This document shows positions 40,501-48,400 of a stretch of 64,000 nt of DNA, in pieces. A program made the translations under genes and the position numbers. Positions within the stretch are counted from its first letter, which is position 1; each line of letters starts with the position of its first letter. The notes beneath the pieces were generated by a model. It ran no database searches, was not told the DNA's origin, and saw only the letters and a list, made by a program, of their open reading frames with translations. The stretch covers positions 62,001 through 126,000 of the forward strand of contig NZ_JABFNS010000003.1 in the NCBI RefSeq assembly GCF_013116825.1, written 5' to 3'. The stretch comes from Myxococcus xanthus (GTDB lineage Bacteria > Myxococcota > Myxococcia > Myxococcales > Myxococcaceae).

Positions 40501-42584
40501 GGCCCGCGCTGAAGTCGGAGGAAGGGAAGGACAAGGGGGGCGGCCAGGGCATCTCGCTGGACACCCACCTGGGCTCCATCCGTCAGGGGCGGGTTCACAA
40601 CGCGGGCGGGGGGGACTGTCTGTTCCGCTCGCTGTCCCAGTTGTTCTTCGGCACGGAAGCGCACCACCGCGAGGTGCGCCAGGTCGTGGTCAATCACCTG
40701 GAGGACCTGCTCGCGGGGCAGTCGCTGGACGACGGGGGCATGGTGGGGCCCTCGACGGCGGCGACGTTCCGACAGGACATGGGGCTGCTGCTCGACTGGC
40801 ACCGTGTGGCCTGGCCGCAGGAGCCCGCGTATCGTCGGGTGGCGGGCATGGACCCCTGGCGCCAGTACCTGCGGGCCATGAGCCGGGACAGGGCCTGGGG
40901 CGACCACGTGGTGCTGGCGGCGGCGTCCCACCTGTTCCAGGTGCGCTTCGAGGTTTTCGCCCAGACGGGGGCGACTTCGTACTGGACGGACCTGGTGGAC
41001 TTCGTGCCGCGCACCGAGGGGCACGCGGCGCGGCCCCTGCTCCGGCTGGCGAACCTGGGCAACGCGCACTACGAGGCGGTGGGGCCCACGGATGCGCCGC
41101 TTCCCGCGGCCACCGCATTCCCCGCCGAACTGGGAGCGCTCAGCGAACGCCGCCGCCGCGACGAGGGGCAGGCACCCCAGCCTGGTTCGACGACGGTCGA
41201 GTCTCCGCGGACAGCGGCGACGTCGGCGCAGCGCGCCACCGCCACGTCTGCTCCGCTCACGGTGGGCCCGGTCTGCAAGTGGCCCCACACGCGCTACTTC
41301 CAGTTCGACACCCCCACCCACCACCCGCACGCGCTCTTCCTCTTCGGGGAGAACGCCGTCGCGAAGAAGGCCCGATACCCACAGCCGGACACTCAGGCCG
41401 TCATCCGGATGAACCCGAACGCGCTCGGGATTCGCACGTGCTGGGTGCCGGGCAAGGGGATGGAGGACAAGGACCTCGCGAAGAACCAGCAGGCCATCGA
41501 TGAGGACTGTGCCGAGGCCGTCCAACTCCTGAAGAGCGGCAACTACACCACGCTGGTGGTGCCGTGGAATCACTCGCGGGGCCATGTGGACATCGGGACG
41601 GGCGTCGCCAGGTTGCCGGGCAACGCGCCCCAGACGTGGGCGTACCTGACGAAGAAGATTGACGAACTCATCGGCTGGGCAAACCAGCACCTGGGCACGG
41701 TGCTGGTCGTCCCGCAGGTGAACGTGCTCGTGCCTGCCGTGGTGCGGCAGCAGGCGGCGGACCTCCACGTGCAAGAGGTCTCGGACGTGATGAGCCAGGC
41801 TGCCTCCATGGGCGATGACTCCAGCACGAGCGTCCTGGGGCAGCCGAACGTCGTCTCGCTGAGGACGCTGCTCTTCTCCGGCGCGACGTCTCCTGAGACG
41901 GGGCTGCTGTCGGACAAGGACTACGAGAAGAACAAGGCGATGTTCGACGAGGACCTGGCCGTGCTCACCCAGAAGGTGGAGAGCGGCCAGTACCGCAGGC
42001 TCGTGCTCGAACGAGACGATGAGGGATGCATCGTTCTTGGCACGGAGTTGGGGAAGCTCGACAAGCATGCGCCTCGGACGCTGGATTACCTGCGCGAGCG
42101 CCTGGAGGCGCTGTGCAGGCGCTGTACAGAGGTCCACATCACGAGCGCGGCGTGGAAGGGGCTGGTCGTCGAGGACGAGAACGCGATGCAGGGCGTCGAG
42201 GAGTCGCAGTCCCTGGACTTCCTGGCCGTCGGCGATGGCCGTATTTCCTCCGAGGGAATCAAGCGCAAGAAGCCCGGCCCCGTCGCCGAGGATTGGGAGG
42301 ACGACGACGCCACCCAGGCGATGGGCCCAGCGGCCTGGGGGACCGCGGCGTTCTCGAACTCGGGCTTCCGTGGAGGGGCCCCGTCGTCGCAGTCCTTCGC
42401 GGGCTCGGGACAGGTTGCGCCGTCGAACCATAAAAAGCGCAAGTTCAACAGGCAGCCTGCGAGCGCCGAAGAGAACGAAGAGGTGCAGCTCATGAATGGC
42501 GATGACGTGCCGCCACCGCCTCCCGTCTGGGAGGAGGGGGATGAGGCAGACCCCAAGAAACAGAAGAAGGGGCCGACTGGGTAG
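37551..42584 (+). CDS. Giant multidomain protein with EEP-nuclease-like and OTU-protease-like domains
   Basis: A 1677-residue protein, third gene of its operon (18 bp after the previous stop). Domains in order: a zinc ribbon (Cys3, Cys6, Cys21, Cys24) and an acidic linker; an endonuclease/exonuclease/phosphatase-like domain from about 130, with the WNIADLGG motif, ADIVTILELK, VVLSDLNID near 637 and SDHMPLVSD near 877, and a large charged helical insert between; an OTU-like cysteine protease domain (about 1010-1185) with Cys1023 in GGGDCLFRSLSQL and candidate His1173 in NAHYEAV; then two copies of a domain that I recognise loosely as DUF7831-like (about 1245-1380 and 1420-1540). The end has three basic clusters (K1571-K1574, K1628-K1631, and the Lys-rich end) in an acidic tail. 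No signal peptide or TM helix; delivery by a secretion system is inferred. Confidence 0.8.
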   Translation: MQCPNCAPGTMRDLSVTPPRCLECDAVLVPAPPITPPSHGSMEAEVERLESGDYDDVLDDFLDDEEPHRLSSDEMRDETLRASLVTDDITPPESPPSNTMGDDVAEERCVPLGAETTVSDKPVVPPSFPLRTLLWNIADLGGGPSGTLPVRKPWTIAALAHVIRTANADIVTILELKKKGGIRLVEPKPPTPMKQHAGRGSSGMKLPVLMRLASAFVEPEGYRVKIASESLVGQLAAQEAALLNDLAKHFAEHVRRTIWPRDEQGADAEAWDPSHIEWSGASRTLETDKLGILEGRLDAAWRACEPDLVKRFGRPRVRKDEEDEDDADPPEALVATSIDVFGKKQAKLDAYCQLCVRLLVEEGYYDWLQPHTNRYSPKEKDSKKGGAEAKEKEKRDDLAKLGVELLRKHCGILFHRYLAVIAGLGAKESTDKQEQVLENILHRSNDAHLQRVYAKKLAEYQERKGEVEDAPESHAGLREFLRIRDALNDQCKARGEEVYASWPAEVPDKPVKGLYTQDEAYGVLWRKSKLDVDESAISYLSAYVAKRSPGGESPSMDVDTTMGDEEEEAQAQPVKSLYSKREPIRIPVRLAQVKNAPEVSVVAWHPPAPGDRNKSARGTDFRAFLQYCKDERREKVLGVVLSDLNIDTARPKAELAKDGTPYIDTCVERLSFHQFFQTLLGPGADASHLYDMAPQLSTIAKSKFGSWAVDSENPFGDGSLKTLRSFVNSRVQPEMFAPFKTSTGHELRPMFSSAEDVLAHIESFITPPQQRYGASGYDKILVYSRRTDGWMLEQSSVYVIPFPMALADEKEKGLFFIHGNLLPKHLQPFWRLIQLEDAKLPEDKRIFDQLRAPGVKLTGSEDARWEAVMAAAKKLSDHMPLVSDLRLIYSGEEALVVEEVEVATETASSELGHLEALCAAYQQSQATDDEATEALGAILDAAEKVPASDHARSNALVAEAMQWRETFAALRSAGFDPEAYWDHRPALKSEEGKDKGGGQGISLDTHLGSIRQGRVHNAGGGDCLFRSLSQLFFGTEAHHREVRQVVVNHLEDLLAGQSLDDGGMVGPSTAATFRQDMGLLLDWHRVAWPQEPAYRRVAGMDPWRQYLRAMSRDRAWGDHVVLAAASHLFQVRFEVFAQTGATSYWTDLVDFVPRTEGHAARPLLRLANLGNAHYEAVGPTDAPLPAATAFPAELGALSERRRRDEGQAPQPGSTTVESPRTAATSAQRATATSAPLTVGPVCKWPHTRYFQFDTPTHHPHALFLFGENAVAKKARYPQPDTQAVIRMNPNALGIRTCWVPGKGMEDKDLAKNQQAIDEDCAEAVQLLKSGNYTTLVVPWNHSRGHVDIGTGVARLPGNAPQTWAYLTKKIDELIGWANQHLGTVLVVPQVNVLVPAVVRQQAADLHVQEVSDVMSQAASMGDDSSTSVLGQPNVVSLRTLLFSGATSPETGLLSDKDYEKNKAMFDEDLAVLTQKVESGQYRRLVLERDDEGCIVLGTELGKLDKHAPRTLDYLRERLEALCRRCTEVHITSAAWKGLVVEDENAMQGVEESQSLDFLAVGDGRISSEGIKRKKPGPVAEDWEDDDATQAMGPAAWGTAAFSNSGFRGGAPSSQSFAGSGQVAPSNHKKRKFNRQPASAEENEEVQLMNGDDVPPPPPVWEEGDEADPKKQKKGPTG

Positions 42585-42898
42585 GGCCTCGGCATGGGGC
42601 AGTCATTTGGAGGCGGCGCGTCAGGCCGTGACGCAGAGCGTGCTGGAGGGTCTCCGGCCTTTCATGAGTCACAAGTCTGGCGCCACTCTCTATCTAAACA
42701 CATCCAGTGACGGCGACATCCGCTGCGTGGGCCGCCAAAGCCACGCATGCCATCAATACTCGCCGACGGTCCCTGATGCACAAGCGGTGTGACTCCGGCG
42801 CGTGACACATCCACTGGGCCGCGTTGGAGGCCAAGCGCATGGACGCTTGCTGCGGCGGCGCGTATGAGAATTGCGCAGCCAACCTGGAGATACCCAAC
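42585..42898. other. Intergenic region upstream of the Cys-rich lipoprotein gene
   Basis: A 314-bp gap with no convincing gene. A more AT-rich patch near 42670-42710 probably holds the promoter of the next gene. No hairpin terminator for the giant effector-like gene is obvious. Confidence 0.4.
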
Positions 42899-45274
42899 AT
42901 GAACAGACAACGAAGTGTCTTGGCTGCACTCGGCGTGCTGGCCGTTGCCCTCGGGGTGACGGGTTGCTCGCCCGAGTGCGAAACCTCTTCGGACTGTGCG
43001 TCGACGGGGGCGACCCCGTCCGTGTGCGTCGAGGAGAAGTGCGTGCCCGACGCCTCGCCCTGCGCGGCGGGGTGTGGCAGCGGCACCGTGTGCGACGAGG
43101 CGGCGGACAACGGACGTGGCGTGTGCGTCCAGTGCTTGAGCGACGCGCAGTGCGGCGGTGATACGCCTGTCTGTGACATCACCAGCAAGAGCTGCAAGAC
43201 GTGTCTCGAGCGCGCCGATGGCAGCGCCCAGGGCTGTCTGACGGGACAGGTCTGCAACGCCGGTGGCAACGGCGGTCTCGGCGTGTGCGAGGGCTGCGGC
43301 ACCAACGCCGAGTGTGCCGAGGGCACGCCGCAGTGCAAGCCCGGGACCCCGGGCGTGTGCGTGGAGTGCCTGGAGAGCAGCCACTGCGCCAACGGCGCCC
43401 AGCCGGTGTGCAGCGACAACAACGTGTGCGGCTGCACCGAGAGCGCGCAGTGCGGTGGTGAGACGCCACTGTGCGACACCGCTCGGGACAACGGGCAGGG
43501 CGAGTGCGTGGAGTGCATCGACAACAGCCAGTGCACCGCGCGGCAGAGCTGCAACGCCGCTGGGCGGTGCGAGGCGCTGACGGGGCTCGACGAGGCGAAC
43601 GCGCAGATTGCCGCCTTCCACGCGGCCCCCACGGGCGACCTGCCCGAGCCGCTGTCCCTCCATGGCGCCTTCGTCACCGCCATCACTCCGGAGACCGCTG
43701 AGCCCCGCGGCTTCTTCGTGCAGGCCACGGCGGAAGGTCCCGCGTTGTTCGTCAGCCACTCCGACGCGGTGCAGGTGGCAGTGGGGGACCGGGTCTCCTT
43801 CAAGGTGCTCACGAAGCTCCTCCAGTCCGGCAACACCGCCGCGGATTACAAGCTGGACACCGCGAGCGTCATCTCCGACTTCCAGAAGCTGAGCTCGGGC
43901 CACCCCGTGCGGAAGCTCGCGGCGGACGGCGGCCTGGTGACGCACGTCACCGACGACGCGGTGGCGAACCTCGACACGTATGAGAGCCGGCTCGTCCGGG
44001 TGACCGGCAAGGTGACCACCACGGCGGGCACCGGAAAGCAGGCGGGCATTGGCTTCAAGATCGCGCAGTTCGCGATGGACGGGACCCCGCTCACGGGCGG
44101 CATGGGGCCGCGGCTGCGCATGCCCACCGAGCTTGCGGACCTCGTCGGTGTCGGGCTGAACTGCCGGGTCTCCGTCGAGTCGGGCGTGATGTGGCGCTAC
44201 GACGACGCGACCAACACTCCCAATCCCCAGACGCCGTATTACCCCATGCCCCTGGTGACGGCCTTCTCGCTGTCGGACTTCTCGGTGGACTGCTCGGAAA
44301 CGGCGGTCACCCTGAAGGTGCAGACCCTGGTCCCGCTGTCGCCCACGCAGTTGCGGGTGACCTTCGAGCCTGGCATCGACCCGGGCACCGTCGTGGACGT
44401 GGCGGCCCAGTTCACCTTCGGTGACAGCGGGCTGACCGCCTCGGACTACACCCTCGACGGGAAGACCCTGGTGCTCACCACGTCCGCGCAGGAGCCCGGC
44501 AGGCAGTACGCGCTGTCGGTGGACCCGTCGGTGAAGAGCTACACCGGCGTCAGCGTGAGTGGGACGGCCACCTTCAAGGGCTACCGGGTGCCGGCGCTGC
44601 TCATCATCAACGAGGTGAACCCGAACATCACCACGGGCGTCTCCGCGACGAACAACCGCGACCTCATCGAGCTCAAGGCCGTGACGGCAGGGGCCATCGA
44701 GGGCATCACGCTCACCGAGGAGGCCACCAGCGTGTCCCGGTTGGCGACCCTGCCGGACGTGACGGTGGCCGCGGGCGACCTCATCGTCATCCACTTCCGT
44801 CCGAACTCGGCCGAGCTCGCTGTGGGCAATGACACCCTGTCCAAGGACGAGAAGACGTACGAGACGTTCTACCCGGGGGCGTGGGACGTCGTGACGGGGA
44901 CCAGCAGCCATCCGACCTTCAATGACCGCCTGCTGCGCCTCGCGAATCCGCAGGGCGACACGCAGGACGTGGTGGCCTTCTCCCACAAGAGCATGACCAC
45001 CGCCCGTCCGCCCAACTACCCCGTCGTCCTCCGGGCCGCCCAGGAGGAGGGCCACTGGCGTCCGGTGGACTGCCGCGGTGAGACGGCCACCCCGGTGCCC
45101 TGCGCCTACGACAGCGCTCCGCTGACGGCGCTCGACGTCTCGGTGGACTGGGGCGTGGTGGAGGAGAACACCCAGAGCGTGTTCCGCCATCAGGGCGCCA
45201 ACACCCGCTCGATGGCGGACTGGGCCGTCTCGGTGACGTCCAGCTTCGGCGAGGAGAACCCGGCCCGGCCGTAG
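42899..45274 (+). CDS. Large Cys-rich lipoprotein with lamin-tail-like C-terminal domain
   Basis: A 791-residue lipoprotein. The ATG at 42899 (GGAG about 10 nt upstream) gives signal and lipobox VTGC. The N-terminal 200 residues are about eight Cys-rich modules of the CxxD.QCGG/CVEC type seen in myxobacterial surface proteins. The middle (about 220-500) contains a beta-rich OB-like region (LSLHGAFVTAITPETAEPRGFFVQA), and from about 560 LLIINEVNPNITTGVSATNNRDLIELK begins a lamin-tail (LTD) domain, as found in secreted nucleases and adhesins. No catalytic site is visible. It is probably exposed on the outer membrane. A good intrinsic terminator follows. Confidence 0.85.
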   Translation: MNRQRSVLAALGVLAVALGVTGCSPECETSSDCASTGATPSVCVEEKCVPDASPCAAGCGSGTVCDEAADNGRGVCVQCLSDAQCGGDTPVCDITSKSCKTCLERADGSAQGCLTGQVCNAGGNGGLGVCEGCGTNAECAEGTPQCKPGTPGVCVECLESSHCANGAQPVCSDNNVCGCTESAQCGGETPLCDTARDNGQGECVECIDNSQCTARQSCNAAGRCEALTGLDEANAQIAAFHAAPTGDLPEPLSLHGAFVTAITPETAEPRGFFVQATAEGPALFVSHSDAVQVAVGDRVSFKVLTKLLQSGNTAADYKLDTASVISDFQKLSSGHPVRKLAADGGLVTHVTDDAVANLDTYESRLVRVTGKVTTTAGTGKQAGIGFKIAQFAMDGTPLTGGMGPRLRMPTELADLVGVGLNCRVSVESGVMWRYDDATNTPNPQTPYYPMPLVTAFSLSDFSVDCSETAVTLKVQTLVPLSPTQLRVTFEPGIDPGTVVDVAAQFTFGDSGLTASDYTLDGKTLVLTTSAQEPGRQYALSVDPSVKSYTGVSVSGTATFKGYRVPALLIINEVNPNITTGVSATNNRDLIELKAVTAGAIEGITLTEEATSVSRLATLPDVTVAAGDLIVIHFRPNSAELAVGNDTLSKDEKTYETFYPGAWDVVTGTSSHPTFNDRLLRLANPQGDTQDVVAFSHKSMTTARPPNYPVVLRAAQEEGHWRPVDCRGETATPVPCAYDSAPLTALDVSVDWGVVEENTQSVFRHQGANTRSMADWAVSVTSSFGEENPARP

Positions 45275-45303
45275 TCAGGCTGGCGACGCTCCCCTGAAGT
45301 AGC

Positions 45304-45344
45304 GAGGGCCGCGCTCCCAAGCAGGGGGCGCGGCCCTCTTTTTT
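45304..45344 (+). terminator. Intrinsic terminator of the Cys-rich lipoprotein gene
   Basis: GAGGGCCGCGC (45304-45314) pairs with GCGCGGCCCTC (45328-45338) over a short loop and is followed by six T (45339-45344). It is a classical Rho-independent terminator 30 bp after the stop at 45274. Confidence 0.9.
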
Positions 45345-45404
45345 CATCGGTGCGCCCTGTGCGGAGGAGCGAATCCCTCCACCGCGACAGGGGGACGGAT
45401 GTCG

Positions 45405-48400
45405 CTACGCGCGTCGGCGGGTACGAACGGCTCCCGCGAGCAGCCCCATCAGGGAGAGCAGCAGCCCTGGCGATGAGCCGCCCGTGCTGGAGCAGCCACC
45501 CGAGGAGCCGCTAGAGGCTGGCTGCACCGTCACCCCGAGCACCGCCGTGCTGGCGCCACCGCGAGCGTCCGTCGCGGTGAGCTCGAAGTGCAGCGTCACG
45601 GCCTGCTTCGCCTCGGGCGCGCGGAACGTCACCTGCTCACCCGTGGAGGCGGAGAGGGTGACGGACGGACCCGCCACCTGCTTCCACCCGAAGGTGAGGG
45701 CGTCGCCATCCGGATCGCTGGACGCGGACGCGTCGAGCGTCACCTGGGCCCCCGGCCGAGCGTCACCCACCAGCCGCGGGAGGGCCTGGGGCGCCTTGTT
45801 GGCGTGCCGCACCGTCACCGTCGCCGTCATCGGGGCGCTGGACAGCCCGTTCGCGCTGGCGATGGCCTCGAAGCGCAGCACCGTCTCCGCGCGCACCTCG
45901 GGGGCGGTGAACGACGGGGTCGCCGTGTCGGCTCCCTGGAGCTCCACCGCGGGGCCCTCCACCTGACGCCACGTCCAGGTGAGGGCATCCCCGTCCGGGT
46001 CCACCGCGGTCGCGTGGAGGCTCGCGGTGGCCAGCGGGTCCACCACCTGCTCCGAGCCCGCATCCGCCACGGGGGCCCGGTCGACGTTGCGCACCATCAC
46101 CGCCACGGTGGCCGTCTTGCTCTGGGCCCTGCCGTCGTTCACCACCAGCGTGAAGGTGAGCCGCGTATCGGCGGCCACCTCGGGCACCACGAAGCTCGGC
46201 GTGGCGCCAGAGCCCGCCTTGAGCGCGACGGCGGGACCGGACGTCTGCGCCCACTTGTAGGTGATGAACTCCCCGTCCGGGTCGCTCGAGCCGCGGGCAT
46301 CCAGCATCACGGGCTCCGAGGAGAACTCCGCCACCTCCGCCGGCGCGGTCACCACCGCCGTGGGGACGCGGTTGACGTTGAGCACCCAGGCCCGGACCTG
46401 GTGGGCCGCGCTGGTCTCCAGGCCATCGCGCACCACCAGCTGGAACGTCAGGATGGAGTCGTCGGGCACATCCGCCGTGAACGACGGGGTGGCCGTGTCC
46501 GCGTTCACCAGGGTGACCGCCGGCCCGCTCACCTGCGTCCAGTGGTAGGTGAGGGGCTGGCCCTCCGGGTCAAAGCTGGCGGTGCCGTCCAGCGAGTGGC
46601 GCACGAGCTCCAGTGCCCCCGTCTCGGCGTTCCTCGCGCGTTCGTACACCGGGGCGTTGGGGCTGCCGACGTCACGCCCGGCGTTGGCCACCGGCCGCTG
46701 GTTGCAGGTGGTGCCGTCGCCCTGCTCGTCCACCCGGCCGCCGAAGGGCATGCGCTCCACGTTGGTGAAGCGCACGTCGTCCAGGTCGAAGCCGTACGCG
46801 CCCACCGCGGTGTCGGTGCCGATGCGGAAGCGGAACTGGACGTTCTTGCCGGCGAGCATGTCCGCCAGCCGCAGCTCGGCGGTGGACCACTCCGGGAAGC
46901 GCACCGTCCTGCCGTTCTCCTGCGTGACGTTCTGGCCCACCCACGCGTTGCGGTACATCAGCGGGTTGGGCCCCTGCTCGATGTAGCCCGCGGAGCCGTC
47001 CGTCGGGTCGATGGAGTAGATGGAGGTCACGCCCATCGCGGAGATGTCGAACCACTGCAGGCCGTCGTGGGTGAACTCGAGGACGGCGCCGTCGTAGTAC
47101 GGGAAGATGGAGCCGCCGGTGTAGATGTCGGACTCGAACGAGTGGCGGTAGCGGAAGCTGAACGTGAAGGCGCCGGTCTCATTCACCTTCATCCACGGGG
47201 AGATGAGGAACAGGTCTGCCTGCACCGCCGGGTTGGGCGCGTGCATGTAGCGCCCGCCCTCTGGACCCTGGACCTTCCAGTCCGCCTCGCCGTAGGGGTT
47301 GAGCCACGTGGACGAGGTCCACGAGGACAGGGCGCCCTCGAAGTCGTCCTCCGCCGCCGCGCCGGGCACGTCGTCGTAGTTCACCCGTGGGTCAAACGTC
47401 GTGAGCCTCGCGCTGGCGGGGAGCGAGGGCTCGTCGAAGGTGATGCTCAGGCCGGCGTGTGCGTTCGGCTGCGCGGCGGCCAGCCTCACCGGGAGGGTGG
47501 CGGTGGCCGTGCCGGCGCGGCCCATCGAGCCGAAGTTCAGGGTGTTGCCCGAGGGGAACTCCAGCGTGGCCGTGCTGCTGGTGGTGGTGACGGTGCCGGA
47601 GAAGGCGCCGAGCGAACCGCCGCCCACGTTGCGCACGCTCACGCGCAGCAGGCCCGTCTCGCCCACGTCGAGCACGCCGTCCCGGTCGCAGTCCACCAGG
47701 GAGTCATCGAGCCGCAGGGAGGTGACCTCGATGAAGTTGCCCGCCGCGAAGCTCTCCACCACGCCCACGTGGTCCATGGAGTCACGGTCCGGGGCCTTCG
47801 CGCCCATGCCGGCGCCGCGCTTGGCGAAGGCCTGGAGGAAGCGCTGGTAGTCGGCCGGGTCGCTCGCGGCGGTGACCGCGAGCAGCGCGTCACGCGCCTC
47901 GAGGAAGGTGGGGGAGACGGGCGTGGCCTTGTACCCGGCGACCAGGTAGCGCTTCATGCGGTCCTGGGCCTCCTGGAAGGGGTGGGCCTGGAGGAGCGAC
48001 ACGTAGCACTCCCAGAGCATGGAGGCCCACACCTCGCCGCTGCTGTGCACGGCGGAGTTGCCGAGGCCCGCCTGGCCATAGGCGAGCGGGTGGCTCGTCG
48101 GCAGGGGATTGCCGTTCTCGATGTGCCGGAAGGTCAGCGCGTTGCGGCTCGACGCCAGCGTCGGTGCGGTGGCGTAGGGCGCGCGGCGAACGCCGTAGTA
48201 GTAGCCGTCGCCGCCGCCACCGCCTGAAACGTAGCCGCCGACGGCGTAGGCGCCGCGCGCGTAGTCGTCCCCTTCACGCACCATCATCAGCAGCGCGTGC
48301 ACGTCCGCCCAGCCTTCACCCATGGAGCGGCCCTGGTTGTTGGTGAGGCCGCTGGCGTTACCGATGAGGCGGTTGCTGATGTAGTGGCCCCACTCGTGGG

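Noticed and set aside
38238-42431. A 1397-codon open frame on the minus strand opposite the giant OTU/EEP gene
   Set aside because: It is a shadow of the plus-strand gene: at this GC content the reverse frame lacks stops. Its translation is Arg/Val/His-rich with no domains, while the plus frame carries the catalytic motifs.
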